NCBI RefSeq assembly: GCF_000422985.1
Contig: NZ_AUHC01000017.1
Span: 1-33,948 of the forward strand
Origin: Erythrobacter cryptus DSM 12079
Lineage (GTDB): Bacteria; Pseudomonadota; Alphaproteobacteria; Sphingomonadales; Sphingomonadaceae
Length of the DNA stretch: 33,948 nt
Reading direction: 5' to 3'
Part shown: positions 25,885 through 33,887 of the stretch, piece by piece
Layout of the letters: each line of letters opens with the position of its first letter
Numbering within the stretch: position 1 is the stretch's first letter
The notes under the pieces: generated by a model
Seen by the model: the letters and a program-made list of their open reading frames with translations, nothing else
Database searches by the model: none
Told to the model about the DNA's origin: nothing
Program-made: the position numbers and the translations under genes

Positions 25885-26162
25885 GGCTGCATCCACGTCG
25901 GGTAGCGGAGGTGGCGGCGGGCCACGTCCACGAATTGCGGGTCGCGGCGCGCGGCCCAAACGGCAAGGGCGTGGCCGATCGCCCAGATGACGAGGCCGGC
26001 GATCCAGAGACGCAGGCCGAGGCCGATCGCGCCCGCCAGCGTGCCGTTGACGATGGCAAGCGCCCGCGGGGCGCCGCCCAGCAATATCGGCTCCGTCAGC
26101 GCCCGGTGGACTGGCGCGAAATAGCCTGCGATCGGCTCGACGTGATCGGCCGGGCTGGTCAC
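25881..26162 (-). CDS. trbD: TrbD, small inner-membrane conjugation protein (VirB3-like)
   Basis: 93 residues from a GTG at 26162 that overlaps the trbC stop (GTGA). It reads PIAGYFAPVHRALTEPILLG, the TrbD/VirB3 hallmark, then two hydrophobic segments (ALAIVNGTLAGAIGLGLRLW, IAGLVIWAIGHALAVWA), and ends DVARRHLRYPTWMQP. No ATG start is available in this position. It cooperates with TrbE. Confidence 0.9.
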   Translation of the reverse strand: MTSPADHVEPIAGYFAPVHRALTEPILLGGAPRALAIVNGTLAGAIGLGLRLWIAGLVIWAIGHALAVWAARRDPQFVDVARRHLRYPTWMQP

Positions 26163-26545
26163 GCGATCAGCGCTCCGCCGCCGAACGAGAAGAAGGACAG
26201 GAAGAAGCTCGACGCCGCGAACGCGATGGAAAGGCCGAACACGATCTGGATCAACCGGCGGAAGCCGCCCGACGTATCGCCGAACGCCAGAGTCAGGCCG
26301 GTCACGATGATGATGATGACGGCGACGATCTTGGCCACCGGCCCCTCGATGCTTTCGAGGATCGACTGGAGCGGCGCTTCCCACGGCATCGACGATCCGC
26401 CGGCGTGCGCGGGCACCGCATAGAGCAGCCCGGTGGCGGTGACGCCGACATGCCCGAGGCGGTCGAGCATGGTGCCCCCGAGTAGGCGGCGCTTGGCGTC
26501 CGCGACGGGCTTGGCGAGTAGGATAGGCTTGGTGTTCTTGGTCAT
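26159..26545 (-). CDS. trbC: TrbC, conjugal pilin (VirB2-like)
   Basis: 128 residues from the ATG at 26545, which shares a base with the trbB stop (TAATG). It has a long leader ending near VPAHAGGSSMPW, followed by two hydrophobic helices (IVAVIIIIVTGLTLAF, LIQIVFGLSIAFAASSFFLS), as in TrbC/VirB2 pilins. RP4 TrbC is made cyclic after processing; whether that happens here cannot be seen. The frame is open far upstream but only as a shadow of trbB. Confidence 0.9.
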   Translation of the reverse strand: MTKNTKPILLAKPVADAKRRLLGGTMLDRLGHVGVTATGLLYAVPAHAGGSSMPWEAPLQSILESIEGPVAKIVAVIIIIVTGLTLAFGDTSGGFRRLIQIVFGLSIAFAASSFFLSFFSFGGGALIA

Positions 26546-27528
26546 TACAGGTCTCCGGGCTGGGGTGTGGAAATCGGCGCGAGGCGGTAGTTGCCTGTGG
26601 CGGGGTCGAGCCCTTCGACGCGGGCCAGCTCGGTGAGGCGGCGGCCGTGCCCGTCGCGGACCAGCACGGCGATCAGGTCGATGGTCTCGGCCAGCAGCGC
26701 ACGTGGGACCGTCACCACGGCCTCCTGAATGAGCTGCTCCATGCGGCGCAGTGCCCCGAGTGCGGTGCCGGCGTGGATGGTGCCGACGCCGCCGGGGTGT
26801 CCTGTCCCCCAGGCTTTGAGGAGGTCGAGCGCCTCGGCGCCGCGCACCTCGCCGATCGGGATGCGGTCGGGGCGCAGGCGTAGCGAGGACCGCACGAGAT
26901 CGGACAGCGAGACGACGCCATCCTTGGTCCGCATGGCGACGAGATTCGGCGCTGCGCATTGCGGCTCGCGTGTGTCTTCGATCAGGACGATGCGGTCGGC
27001 GGTCTTTGCCACTTCGGCGAGCAGCGCATTGACCAGCGTGGTCTTGCCGCTCCCGGTGCCGCCGGCGACGAGGATGTTGGCGCGGTCGACGACGCCTTCG
27101 CGCAATGCCGCCGCCTCGGCCGATGACATGATCCCGGCGGTCGCGTAATCGTCGAGTGTGAACACCGCGACGGCGGGCTTGCGGATTGCAAAGGCCGGCG
27201 CAGCGACGACGGGCGGCAGCAGACCCTCGAACCGCTCGCCCCCATCCGGCAACTCGGCGGAGACCCGCGGGCTTCGGGCATGAACCTCGACGCCGACATG
27301 ATGTGCGACCAGGCGGACGATGCGCTCGCCGTCGGCGGCGCTCAGCAGCTCGCCGGTGTCGCTGATGCCTTCGCCAAGGCGGTCGAGCCACAGCCGCCCG
27401 TCCGGGTTCAGCATCACTTCGATCACGGCGGGGTCGTCGAGCCAGGACGCGATCGACGGCCCGAGCGCCGTGCGGAGCATTCGCGCCCCGCGCGTCTTGG
27501 CCTCGGATCGGATCGGACGGACGGTCAA
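26545..27528 (-). CDS. trbB: TrbB, conjugation ATPase (VirB11-like)
   Basis: 327 residues from a TTG at 27528, with GAGGGG 8 bases upstream. The Walker A motif is GGTGSGKTT (K162). It is followed by [16 protein letters not shown], and then [20 protein letters not shown] and [20 protein letters not shown], all conserved in VirB11/TrbB hexameric ATPases. It sits on the cytoplasmic face of the channel. It is the first gene of the trb run proper; a 171-bp gap without a gene separates it from the CopG-like gene. Confidence 0.95.
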   Translation of the reverse strand: MTVRPIRSEAKTRGARMLRTALGPSIASWLDDPAVIEVMLNPDGRLWLDRLGEGISDTGELLSAADGERIVRLVAHHVGVEVHARSPRVSAELPDGGERFEGLLPPVVAAPAFAIRKPAVAVFTLDDYATAGIMSSAEAAALREGVVDRANILVAGGTGSGKTTLVNALLAEVAKTADRIVLIEDTREPQCAAPNLVAMRTKDGVVSLSDLVRSSLRLRPDRIPIGEVRGAEALDLLKAWGTGHPGGVGTIHAGTALGALRRMEQLIQEAVVTVPRALLAETIDLIAVLVRDGHGRRLTELARVEGLDPATGNYRLAPISTPQPGDL

Positions 27529-27699
27529 GGCGCTGGCCCCTCAAGTGGACCGGGCGAACCGCCGCCCGGCTGTCGGGGCACATCAAGAGACGCAGAAACC
27601 GGGACGCTGCAACAGATAGCTTGGAGCGTAGTAGAGGCGGCGGCAGATACTTGCGGGGTGCGGATCGGACTTCCCGTGGCGCGGCCGGTCGGAGCGCGT

Positions 27700-28125
27700 T
27701 CACTCCGAATCGGTCGGCGACTTCGGCCAGACATCTTCGGGGATTTCATCGAGCAGGCTCTTGCCGCTCGCGTAGCGCCGGCCGAGCGTCTCGATGAAGC
27801 CCTCATAGCGCTTCCGCCCTTTCACCTGAGCGGCGGCCTGGTCTTCGTCGGGGAGCGGCGGGGTCACGGACAGCCAGAAGCGGACGAACAGCGCCAGCGC
27901 CTCGGTCGAGAGGCCCGTGTTGCGCTCCAGCCGCTGCACCTGTCGCGAAAGCCGATCGAGCCGGCGCGCGAACGCCGCCTCCATCCGATCGGCGCCGTCC
28001 GGCGACAGATAGGACGCGACCGCCGCCTCCACGATCGCCGAGCGCGAGATGCGTCGCCGGATCGCCAGCTCGTCAACCTGCTTGGCGAGCGCTGGCGGGA
28101 AATACACATTAAGCCGCACGCGCAT
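27700..28125 (-). CDS. CopG/ribbon-helix-helix-type DNA-binding protein
   Basis: 141 residues. It begins MRVRLNVYFPPALAKQVDEL and continues AIRRRISRSAIVEAAVASYL, the strand-helix-helix of CopG-type regulators. A helical region with LDRLSRQVQRLERNTGLSTE, and then a Lys/Arg-rich segment, follow. It lies between traG and trbB, as in Tn4371-like elements, and starts 9 bases after the traG stop. It may regulate the trb genes through the 171-bp gap downstream. Confidence 0.85.
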   Translation of the reverse strand: MRVRLNVYFPPALAKQVDELAIRRRISRSAIVEAAVASYLSPDGADRMEAAFARRLDRLSRQVQRLERNTGLSTEALALFVRFWLSVTPPLPDEDQAAAQVKGRKRYEGFIETLGRRYASGKSLLDEIPEDVWPKSPTDSE

Positions 28126-28134
28126 CGCGGTCTC

Positions 28135-30108
28135 CTAAAGCTCGATGCTGTCGCCGGGGTCGAGTGAGGCCTGCCGCGCAAGTCCCTGCATCCGCCGCCG
28201 CACCGCCGCCTGCCGCGCAGCGTCGTCGGGCTCGTCATCGACGATCGCAAACTCCTGGCTCGGCGGGGCCGGCGTCTCCGGCGCGATGGCGACATGCTCC
28301 GGCAACTCGGGCTCGCGGCGCAGCCCGCCATTGGCGGCGTCCTCCTGGGCGCGCACGATCCGCGCCACGTCGGCCGGATTGGCGACGGCCGCGCGGCCGG
28401 TCCAATCGTCGGGCCGGGGCGTGCTGCTCGCCGGCTTCGGCGCGTCCATGATTCGCTCGGCGAACCGGGGGTCGCGGAAGTAGCGGGCCTTCTTCGCGCG
28501 GATCGGATGGACGCCCGCGACCATCACAATCTCGTCGTCCGGCGGGAGTTGCATCACCTCGCCCGGCGTGAGGAGTTGGCGGGCGGTCTCCGATCGAGAC
28601 ACCATCAGATGCCCGAGCCACGGCGACAGCCGATGTCCGGCATAGTTCTTCATCGCCCGCATCTCGGTCGCGGTGCCGAGCGCGTCCGACACGCGCTTCG
28701 CGGTGCGCTCGTCATTCGTGGCGAAGCTGACTCGCACATGGCAGTTGTCGAGGATCGCGTTGTTTGGCCCGTAAGCCTTCTCGATCTGGTTGAGGCTCTG
28801 CGCGATCAGGAATGCCTTGAGTCCGTATCCGGCCATGAAGGCCAGGGCGGACTCGAAGAAGTCGAGCCGGCCGAGCGCAGGAAACTCGTCGAGCATCAAC
28901 AGCACGCGATGCCGGTTCCGCTTGGGCGTCAGCTCCTCGGTCAGCCGGCGCCCGATCTGGTTGAGGATGAGGCGAATCAGCGGCTTGGTCCGCGAGATGT
29001 CGCTGGGCGGCACGACCAGATAGAGCGTCGCCGGCCGTTCGCCCTCGACCAGATCCGATATGCGCCACTGGCAGGCGCGCGTGACCTGCGCGACGACGGG
29101 ATCGCGATACAGGCCGAGGAACGACATGGCGGTGCTGAGCACGCCCGACCGTTCGTTGTCCGACTTGTTCAGCAGTTCGCGCGCGGCGCTGGCGACGACC
29201 GGATGCACCCCTGCTTCGCCAAGGTGCGGCGTGGCCATCATCGCCGCCAGCGTCTGCTCGATCGTCCGCGACGGGTCCGACAAGCATCCCGCAACGCCGG
29301 CAAGGGTCTTATCCGGCTCGGCATAGAGGACGTGCAGGATCGCTCCGACCAGCAGCGAGTGTGAGGTTTTCTCCCAGTGGTTTCGGCGCTCCAAGCTGCC
29401 TTCGGGATCGACCAGCACGTCCGCGACATTCTGCACGTCGCGCACCTCCCACTGGCCGCGCCGCACCTCCAGCAGCGGATTGTAGGCGGCGGACGTGGCG
29501 TTCGTCGGATCGAATAGCAGCACCCGGCCGTGCCGCGCGCGAAAGCCGGCGGTCAGTGTCCAGTTCTCGCCCTTGATGTCGTGGACGATCGCCGACGCCG
29601 GCCAGGTCAGCAGCGATGGCACGACCAGGCCGACGCCTTTGCCCGATCTCGTCGGCGCGAAGCACAGGACATGCTCGGGGCCGTCGTGGCGCAGATAGTC
29701 GGCGGCGAGCTTGCCGAGCACCACGCCGTTCGCCCCCAGCAGCCCGGCTGCGCGCACCTCCCGCTCGGTCGCCCAGCGGGCCGAGCCGTAGGTCTCGGCA
29801 TTCTTCAGCTCGCGCGCGCGCCAGACCGACATGCCGATGGCCACCGCGATCGACACGAACCCGCCCGACGCGGCGATGAACGCGCCGGTCTTGAAGATGT
29901 CCGGCGCGTAGGCGTCGAACGAGAACCACCACCAGAAGAAGGCGGGCGGAGGATAGACGGGCCACTCGCCGAGCATGAACCAGGGCGGTCCCAGCTCGGG
30001 CTGATAGGCGAGCGCGGCGGCGGTCCACTGAGTCGCGCCCCACACTGCGGCAAGCACGATCAGGAACACGGTGATGACCTGGCCCCACAGTATCTTGGTC
30101 GCGGACAT
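28135..30108 (-). CDS. traG: TraG, type IV coupling protein (VirD4-like)
   Basis: 657 residues from the ATG at 30108, with AGGAGA close upstream. The N-terminus has three or so membrane segments (QVITVFLIVLAAVWG, the PPPAFFWWWF region, GGFVSIAVAIGMSV). Walker A is PTRSGKG (residues 152-158), and Walker B is VLLMLDEFPALGRLDF. The blocks GPEHVLCFAPTRSGKG and KAFLIAQSLNQIEKAYG are typical of TraG/VirD4. It carries relaxase-bound DNA to the mating channel. The element's own relaxase is truncated just upstream, so this protein may have no cognate substrate here. Confidence 0.95.
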   Translation of the reverse strand: MSATKILWGQVITVFLIVLAAVWGATQWTAAALAYQPELGPPWFMLGEWPVYPPPAFFWWWFSFDAYAPDIFKTGAFIAASGGFVSIAVAIGMSVWRARELKNAETYGSARWATEREVRAAGLLGANGVVLGKLAADYLRHDGPEHVLCFAPTRSGKGVGLVVPSLLTWPASAIVHDIKGENWTLTAGFRARHGRVLLFDPTNATSAAYNPLLEVRRGQWEVRDVQNVADVLVDPEGSLERRNHWEKTSHSLLVGAILHVLYAEPDKTLAGVAGCLSDPSRTIEQTLAAMMATPHLGEAGVHPVVASAARELLNKSDNERSGVLSTAMSFLGLYRDPVVAQVTRACQWRISDLVEGERPATLYLVVPPSDISRTKPLIRLILNQIGRRLTEELTPKRNRHRVLLMLDEFPALGRLDFFESALAFMAGYGLKAFLIAQSLNQIEKAYGPNNAILDNCHVRVSFATNDERTAKRVSDALGTATEMRAMKNYAGHRLSPWLGHLMVSRSETARQLLTPGEVMQLPPDDEIVMVAGVHPIRAKKARYFRDPRFAERIMDAPKPASSTPRPDDWTGRAAVANPADVARIVRAQEDAANGGLRREPELPEHVAIAPETPAPPSQEFAIVDDEPDDAARQAAVRRRMQGLARQASLDPGDSIEL

Positions 30109-30122
30109 GGGTTCTCCTGTCG

Positions 30123-30629
30123 TTAGAGGCCGAGGCCGCGCTTGCGGCCGAGTATCCAGTCGATCCCGCCGCCAGCGCGGACGACGCCCGCGACCTGACG
30201 GCCGAGCTGCTGTTCGAGCGTGCTGGCCCACGGCACGAGGCTGAAGCCGAGCCCGTCGTCGATCATGGCGAAGCGGCCAGAGGCGAGCGCGAGCCGCTGG
30301 CGAACGACGCCGGCGACCTTCTCGCCGGTGGCGGCCGGGTGGTAGGCAAGGCCGGTCTCGCCCGCGATCTTCGCGCCAACGGCGTCCAGTTCGCGCTTGC
30401 GCAGCGTGTCGAGCAGTCCGCGCTCGAACACCGTGCGCTGGCCGTAGCGCCGGGCCAGCCCTTCGCGGACGAGATGATCGGTGCGGGCGTCCATCGCGCG
30501 GCGCACCTCGGCCCCGAATCCGCCGTCCGCGACGCCTGCGCCCCGCTCGATCAGCCGATGGTCGAGCCAGGTCGCGCCCGGCGCCTTGATCTGCGCGGCG
30601 AGGTCGAGGCCAAGGACCGCGCCCGGCAC
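30123..30629 (-). pseudogene. Relaxase C-terminal remnant (DUF3363-type), fused upstream to phage tail sequence
   Basis: From about 30600 down to the stop at 30123 the frame reads as the C-terminal part of a Tn4371-type relaxase: QIKAPGATWLDHRLIERG, EVRRAMDARTDHLVREGLAR, then LASGRFAMIDDGLGFSLVPW and ending WILGRKRGLGL. The catalytic N-terminal domain is missing. Upstream of about 30600 the same frame encodes a phage-like sequence (RPHTLEGWLVWDLAQRLSGQ) instead. A GTG at 30629 gives a possible start, but it lies in the phage part. The remnant is 13 bases from traG, the normal relaxase position. Confidence 0.8.
30585..30615. other. Recombination junction between conjugation module and phage tail module
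   Basis: Within one open frame, phage-type residues (AVPGAVLGLDLAA) change into relaxase-type residues (QIKAPGATWLDH). The point of exchange must lie near 30585-30615; the exact base cannot be fixed without the parent sequences. No insertion sequence or repeat is visible at the joint. Confidence 0.6.
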
Positions 30630-30700
30630 GGCGCGCAGCTGGCCGGACAGGCGCTGCGCCAGATCCCAGACCAGCCAGCCCTCGAGCGTATGCGGGCGGT

Positions 30701-31138
30701 TCAGGACGGCAGGGCACTGCCCGCAGGCGGTGCGGCAGCCGCGGCAATAGTGCTCCCCGCCGCCGAAGTGCCACTCGGCAAGGGCGGCGAGGCGTTTTTT
30801 TCCTCCTCCAGCAGCAGACCCTTCGTCACATAGCCGAGCTGGAAGGCCTCGAAGAACGGCAGCAGGTCGAGCAGCGCATCGAGGCCCTCGGCGCTGAGCG
30901 GCAAGGGATTGCCATTGGCATCGCCCACGCCCTCCCAGTCGCGCACGGCGAGCCGCGCCAGCGCCTTGGCCATGGCAACGGCAAGCGCCTCGCTTGAGGC
31001 ATCCTCGCCGAGCGCGGCGAGCGCCGGATCGCTGCGGGCCGCGGCCATCAGCGCGGTGGTGAGTGGTGCTACCAGCAGGCGCACGCCGTGGCCGAGATCG
31101 AGCCAGACAGGCTCGCGGGCAAGGTCGAGACGGATCAT
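30701..31138 (-). CDS. Phage tail assembly chaperone (gpG-like), zero-frame product
   Basis: 145 residues from the ATG at 31138, chosen because GAGGAG lies 8 bases upstream; a GTG at 31147 is less likely because that site would abut it. It begins MIRLDLAREPVWLDLGHGVR. It is Ala/Leu-rich and helical, with ALLDLLPFFEAFQLGYVTKG near the end, and closes with a low-complexity Ala/Pro/Ser tail. It lies directly after the tail tube gene, where tail chaperones are encoded in long-tailed phages. A slippery sequence at its EEEKN codons allows a -1 extended form. Confidence 0.7.
   Translation of the reverse strand: MIRLDLAREPVWLDLGHGVRLLVAPLTTALMAAARSDPALAALGEDASSEALAVAMAKALARLAVRDWEGVGDANGNPLPLSAEGLDALLDLLPFFEAFQLGYVTKGLLLEEEKNASPPLPSGTSAAGSTIAAAAAPPAGSALPS
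30794..30800 (-). other. Programmed -1 ribosomal frameshift site A AAA AAC
   Basis: In the chaperone gene the codons GAA AAA AAC (30802-30794) contain the heptamer A AAA AAC in exactly the phase needed for -1 slippage. The -1 frame then reads RLAALAEWHFGGGEHYCRGC and RTACGQCPAVLNRPHTLEGW without a stop. This is a Cys-rich extension like the T part of gpGT-type chaperones. Here it continues across the recombination junction to the relaxase stop at 30123. Confidence 0.7.
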
Positions 31139-31153
31139 CGGGAACACTCCTCC

Positions 31154-32425
31154 TCAGGCATAGCTGGCGACATCGTTGAGCAGGCGGACGCGCAGCATGG
31201 TGTCCTCGCTCTCGTCAAAGGCGGCGCGCCACTCGAAGCGGGCCTCGATGCCACCGGGGCCGGAGACGGCATATTTGGTGCGCGGCAGGAACACCCGCGG
31301 CAGCTCGAAGCGCAGGGCATAGCCCTCGGGCATGGTCAGGCCATATTCGAGCGCGACCGGATCGCCGTCGCTCGCCTCGGCGAGCAGCGTCGCCCCGTCG
31401 AAGCGCAGCGCCAGCGTGCCCTCGGCGGTCGCCAGCGTCGGATCGGCCGCCTCGATGCGCCCGTCCTCGCGGATCACCCGCACCCGCTCGAGATTGTTGG
31501 AGAAGGTGAGCCCGCCGCCGGTCACCCCAGCCAGCGCCGAACCGCCGCGACGCACGTAGCCACGCGCCTGGGCGAAGCGCCGCGGCGCCCAGGCGGCCGG
31601 TGCGGCATCGACGGTGGTGGCGGAGCGCTCCTCGCCCTGGGCCACCAGCTGCAGCCGGGCATTGGCCGGGCCCTCCTGGCCAAGCTCGATCTCGATGCTC
31701 TCGGCCACCGTGCCGAGATGCCGGAAGAACACCGGGGTGGTGAGCTTCGGATGACCGATTTCGAGCGTGTGGCTCGGGATCTCGTCGGCCCCGCTCTGCC
31801 AGACATGGAGGTGCCCGCCGCCGGTCAGCCGCGGGCCGGAAGGGGTGGCGTGCGAGGCCGCGAGGGTGAAGCCGTTGCCGTTCGGGCCGGTGGTGTCGAA
31901 GACGATCTCGAGCCGCTGCGTGCTCGGCGGGCGGCTGTAGGTGCATTTGGAGACCTCGGGATTGGCCGAGGCGTTGAGGTTGGTGACCAGCTGGTCGATG
32001 GTCTGGGTCACGGTCGCCTGGATCTGGGTCTGCAGCGCCCCCGGCGTGCCGGTGACGAAGGTCCAGACCACGCCGTTCAGCGTGATCGTCTGCCCGGCGG
32101 CGGGATTGGCGGCGAAGGTGATCGATCCGCTTGCCGCCACGCTGCTCGTCGTCGGCAGGCCGAACAGGGCGGTGAGCCAGTAGCCTGTGCCGCGCAGGTC
32201 GAGCGGCACGTCGATCTGGCCCTCGTCGGTGACGAGGCCGCGATAGGGATCCTGCGCATTGCGCCCGCGCCCGAGCAGCGGATCGGCGGCGAGCGGTTGC
32301 GTGGCGGCAAGGTCGGTCGAGCGGAAGTCGAGGCTGCGCCAGCCGCTCGACGGCATCACGCCATAGCTCGTCTCGCGGGCGATCTTGAGCGTCGCATCCG
32401 CGCCATAGGCACGCAGTTTGGGCAT
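31154..32425 (-). CDS. Phage tail tube protein
   Basis: 423 residues. The start MPKLRAYGADATLKIARETS and the block WRSLDFRSTDLAATQPL are typical of tail tube proteins of siphovirus-like prophages. After LRGTGYWLTALFGLPT there is an inserted domain (about residues 100-185) with GQTITLNGVVWTFVTG and NGNGFTLAASHAT, a repeat-like module found in several tail tube families. The tail-tube fold resumes with FSNNLERVRVIREDGRIEAA near the C-terminus. It would polymerise into the tail tube. It lies 15 bases upstream of the chaperone ATG, in normal phage order. Confidence 0.82.
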   Translation of the reverse strand: MPKLRAYGADATLKIARETSYGVMPSSGWRSLDFRSTDLAATQPLAADPLLGRGRNAQDPYRGLVTDEGQIDVPLDLRGTGYWLTALFGLPTTSSVAASGSITFAANPAAGQTITLNGVVWTFVTGTPGALQTQIQATVTQTIDQLVTNLNASANPEVSKCTYSRPPSTQRLEIVFDTTGPNGNGFTLAASHATPSGPRLTGGGHLHVWQSGADEIPSHTLEIGHPKLTTPVFFRHLGTVAESIEIELGQEGPANARLQLVAQGEERSATTVDAAPAAWAPRRFAQARGYVRRGGSALAGVTGGGLTFSNNLERVRVIREDGRIEAADPTLATAEGTLALRFDGATLLAEASDGDPVALEYGLTMPEGYALRFELPRVFLPRTKYAVSGPGGIEARFEWRAAFDESEDTMLRVRLLNDVASYA

Positions 32426-32459
32426 GGGTCATCTCCGATGGGGATGGGGGACGGGAAGG

Positions 32460-32482
32460 CCCGCGCGAGCCACCCGCGCGGG
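32460..32482 (+). terminator. GC-rich hairpin in the divergent intergenic region
   Basis: An 8-bp stem is formed by CCCGCGCG (32460-32467) and CGCGCGGG (32475-32482) around a 7-base loop. It is followed on the + strand by ATTATTGTTT. It lies between the tail tube gene and the + strand genes and could be a terminator or part of a regulatory region. The remaining intergenic bases also hold an imperfect palindrome GCTTAATCGCTTGATAAGC near 32508-32526. Confidence 0.35.
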
Positions 32483-32581
32483 GCAGGATTATTGTTTCAG
32501 ATCATGTGCTTAATCGCTTGATAAGCAGGGCGGACAGAGCGAACACGCTTCTACCGGATGCATCGCCAACGGAGGAAGCAG

Positions 32582-32830
32582 ATGACCCTGACCACCACCG
32601 CCCGCCACGAGGCCCGCGCCGAGAAGGCCCGCCGCAACAGCAAGGCAGCGCTCGAAGCCTTCATGGCCAACAAGCTCGAAATCGACAGGCTGCTCGAACG
32701 TCTGCAGGCGCTGAGCGAGGATCATTTCCACGCCGAACCCGACAGCGTGCACTGGGGCCATGTCGGCAGCCTTGCCCATGTCCGCGACCAGCTGCGCGAG
32801 ATCGCCCGCTTCCTTGGGATCGAGGCATGA
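32582..32830 (+). CDS. Small helical protein of unknown function
   Basis: 82 residues from the ATG at 32582, preceded by GGAGGAAG, a strong ribosome binding site. The sequence is almost all helix: TARHEARAEKARRNSKAALE, then EIDRLLERLQALSEDHFHAE and HVRDQLREIARFLGIEA. No family is recognised. The stop overlaps the start of the next gene (ATGA at 32827-32830), so the two are co-translated. Confidence 0.75.
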   Translation: MTLTTTARHEARAEKARRNSKAALEAFMANKLEIDRLLERLQALSEDHFHAEPDSVHWGHVGSLAHVRDQLREIARFLGIEA

Positions 32831-33537
32831 CCATGACACAGAGCAGTCCCATGCCGGTTTCCGACACCCAGCGTATGGTCCTGAGCGCCGCCGCCCAGCG
32901 CGCGGATGGCAATGTCCTGCCGCTTCCCGGATCGCTGCGCGGACCCAATGCCCGGCGGGTCGTTGCCGCCCTGCTGCGGCGCGGGCTCATCGCCGAGACC
33001 GTGACCCGCAGCTGGACCAAGGCCAGCGCCAAGCACAACACTTTCTGGCGCAATGACGAGGACGGCCGCGCCACCCTGCTTCACATCACGCCCGCAGGCC
33101 TTGCCGCCGTCGGCAGCGCCGGGGGAGCCAAGGCTGCAGCCCCGCAAGGATCTGGCGCTGCGCACGAGGAGTCCCAATGCCCGCACTGCAACGGCGCAGG
33201 CCGCAGGCTCCATCTGGCTGGCACCGAGCTTGCACACACCACGCGCTGCCACATCTGCGATCCTGAGCCCGAACCACCCGCTTCGCAGGAGGCTGTCGCC
33301 ACGCCTGCCCCGCCGCCGCGCCGCCAGCGCGACGGCACCAAGCAGGCCGCGCTCATCGCCATGCTGCAGGCACCCGAGGGCGCCAGCGTGGCCGAGATCG
33401 CAGCAGCACTCGGATGGCAGAGGCACACGGTGCGCGCCGCGCTCTCGCATGGGCTCAAGCGCCGCTTGGGCCTTGGCGTGGCCTCGCACCGGGACGAGAC
33501 CCGCGGGCGGGTCTATCGCTTGCAAGCGGAAGGCTGA
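32827..33537 (+). CDS. DUF3489-domain protein with a zinc-ribbon-like motif
   Basis: 236 residues (ATG at 32827, another at 32833). The N-terminal part looks like a winged-helix module (MVLSAAAQRADGNVLPLPGS, VVAALLRRGLIAETVTRSW). The centre has four cysteines, CPHCNGAGRRLHLAG and RCHIC, which could bind zinc. The C-terminal part, KQAALIAMLQAPEGASVAEI and AAALGWQRHTVRAALSHGLK, is the DUF3489 helix-turn-helix-like domain. A DNA-binding role is likely by fold, but the target is unknown. Confidence 0.82.
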   Translation: MTMTQSSPMPVSDTQRMVLSAAAQRADGNVLPLPGSLRGPNARRVVAALLRRGLIAETVTRSWTKASAKHNTFWRNDEDGRATLLHITPAGLAAVGSAGGAKAAAPQGSGAAHEESQCPHCNGAGRRLHLAGTELAHTTRCHICDPEPEPPASQEAVATPAPPPRRQRDGTKQAALIAMLQAPEGASVAEIAAALGWQRHTVRAALSHGLKRRLGLGVASHRDETRGRVYRLQAEG

Positions 33538-33540
33538 GCC

Positions 33541-33792
33541 ATGGCCAAGGCCACGCTCCACGACCGTCTGGTCGCCGCTCTCCTCGCCTCGGGCGAGCGC
33601 CTCGTCCCCGATGCCGCCACGCAGCGCTACACTGTGCTTACCTGCAGCCATCCCAAGGCGCCGCAGGGCTGGCACTACTACGTCGGGCGCGCCGGGGCCT
33701 TGCGCGTCGGCCCATCCGCCAGCGCCAGCCGCGCGGTGAGCGAGACGCTGAAGGACACACTGCTCGGGATCGCCCGCCTGAAGCAGGCGTGA
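33541..33792 (+). CDS. Small hypothetical protein
   Basis: 83 residues, starting 3 bases after the DUF3489 gene. The sequence MAKATLHDRLVAALLASGER is followed by CSHPKAPQGWHYYVGRAGAL and a C-terminal helix (SRAVSETLKDTLLGIARLK). It looks like a small globular mixed alpha/beta protein without signal peptide. No function can be given; its position suggests the same operon as the two preceding genes. Confidence 0.7.
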   Translation: MAKATLHDRLVAALLASGERLVPDAATQRYTVLTCSHPKAPQGWHYYVGRAGALRVGPSASASRAVSETLKDTLLGIARLKQA

Positions 33793-33818
33793 CGACTCCG
33801 CAGTCGCAGCTTGATGAT

Positions 33819-33842
33819 CCGCCGCCTCCGTCCGGGCGGCGG
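33819..33842 (+). terminator. Hairpin after the three-gene + strand cluster
   Basis: CCGCCGCC (33819-33826) and GGCGGCGG (33835-33842) form a perfect 8-bp stem with an 8-base loop, 27 bases after the last stop codon. No strong T-run follows. It may act between the + strand cluster and the convergent minus-strand ORF that enters from the right edge. Confidence 0.5.
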
Positions 33843-33887
33843 CTCCCGTTCCGGCCCATTGCCAGCCCATCCTGATCCCATCGCATC

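Noticed and set aside
27529..27703. Open frame continuing upstream of trbC/trbB into the gap before the CopG-like gene
   Set aside because: It has no ribosome binding site and an Arg/Pro-rich composition; the gap is more likely regulatory.
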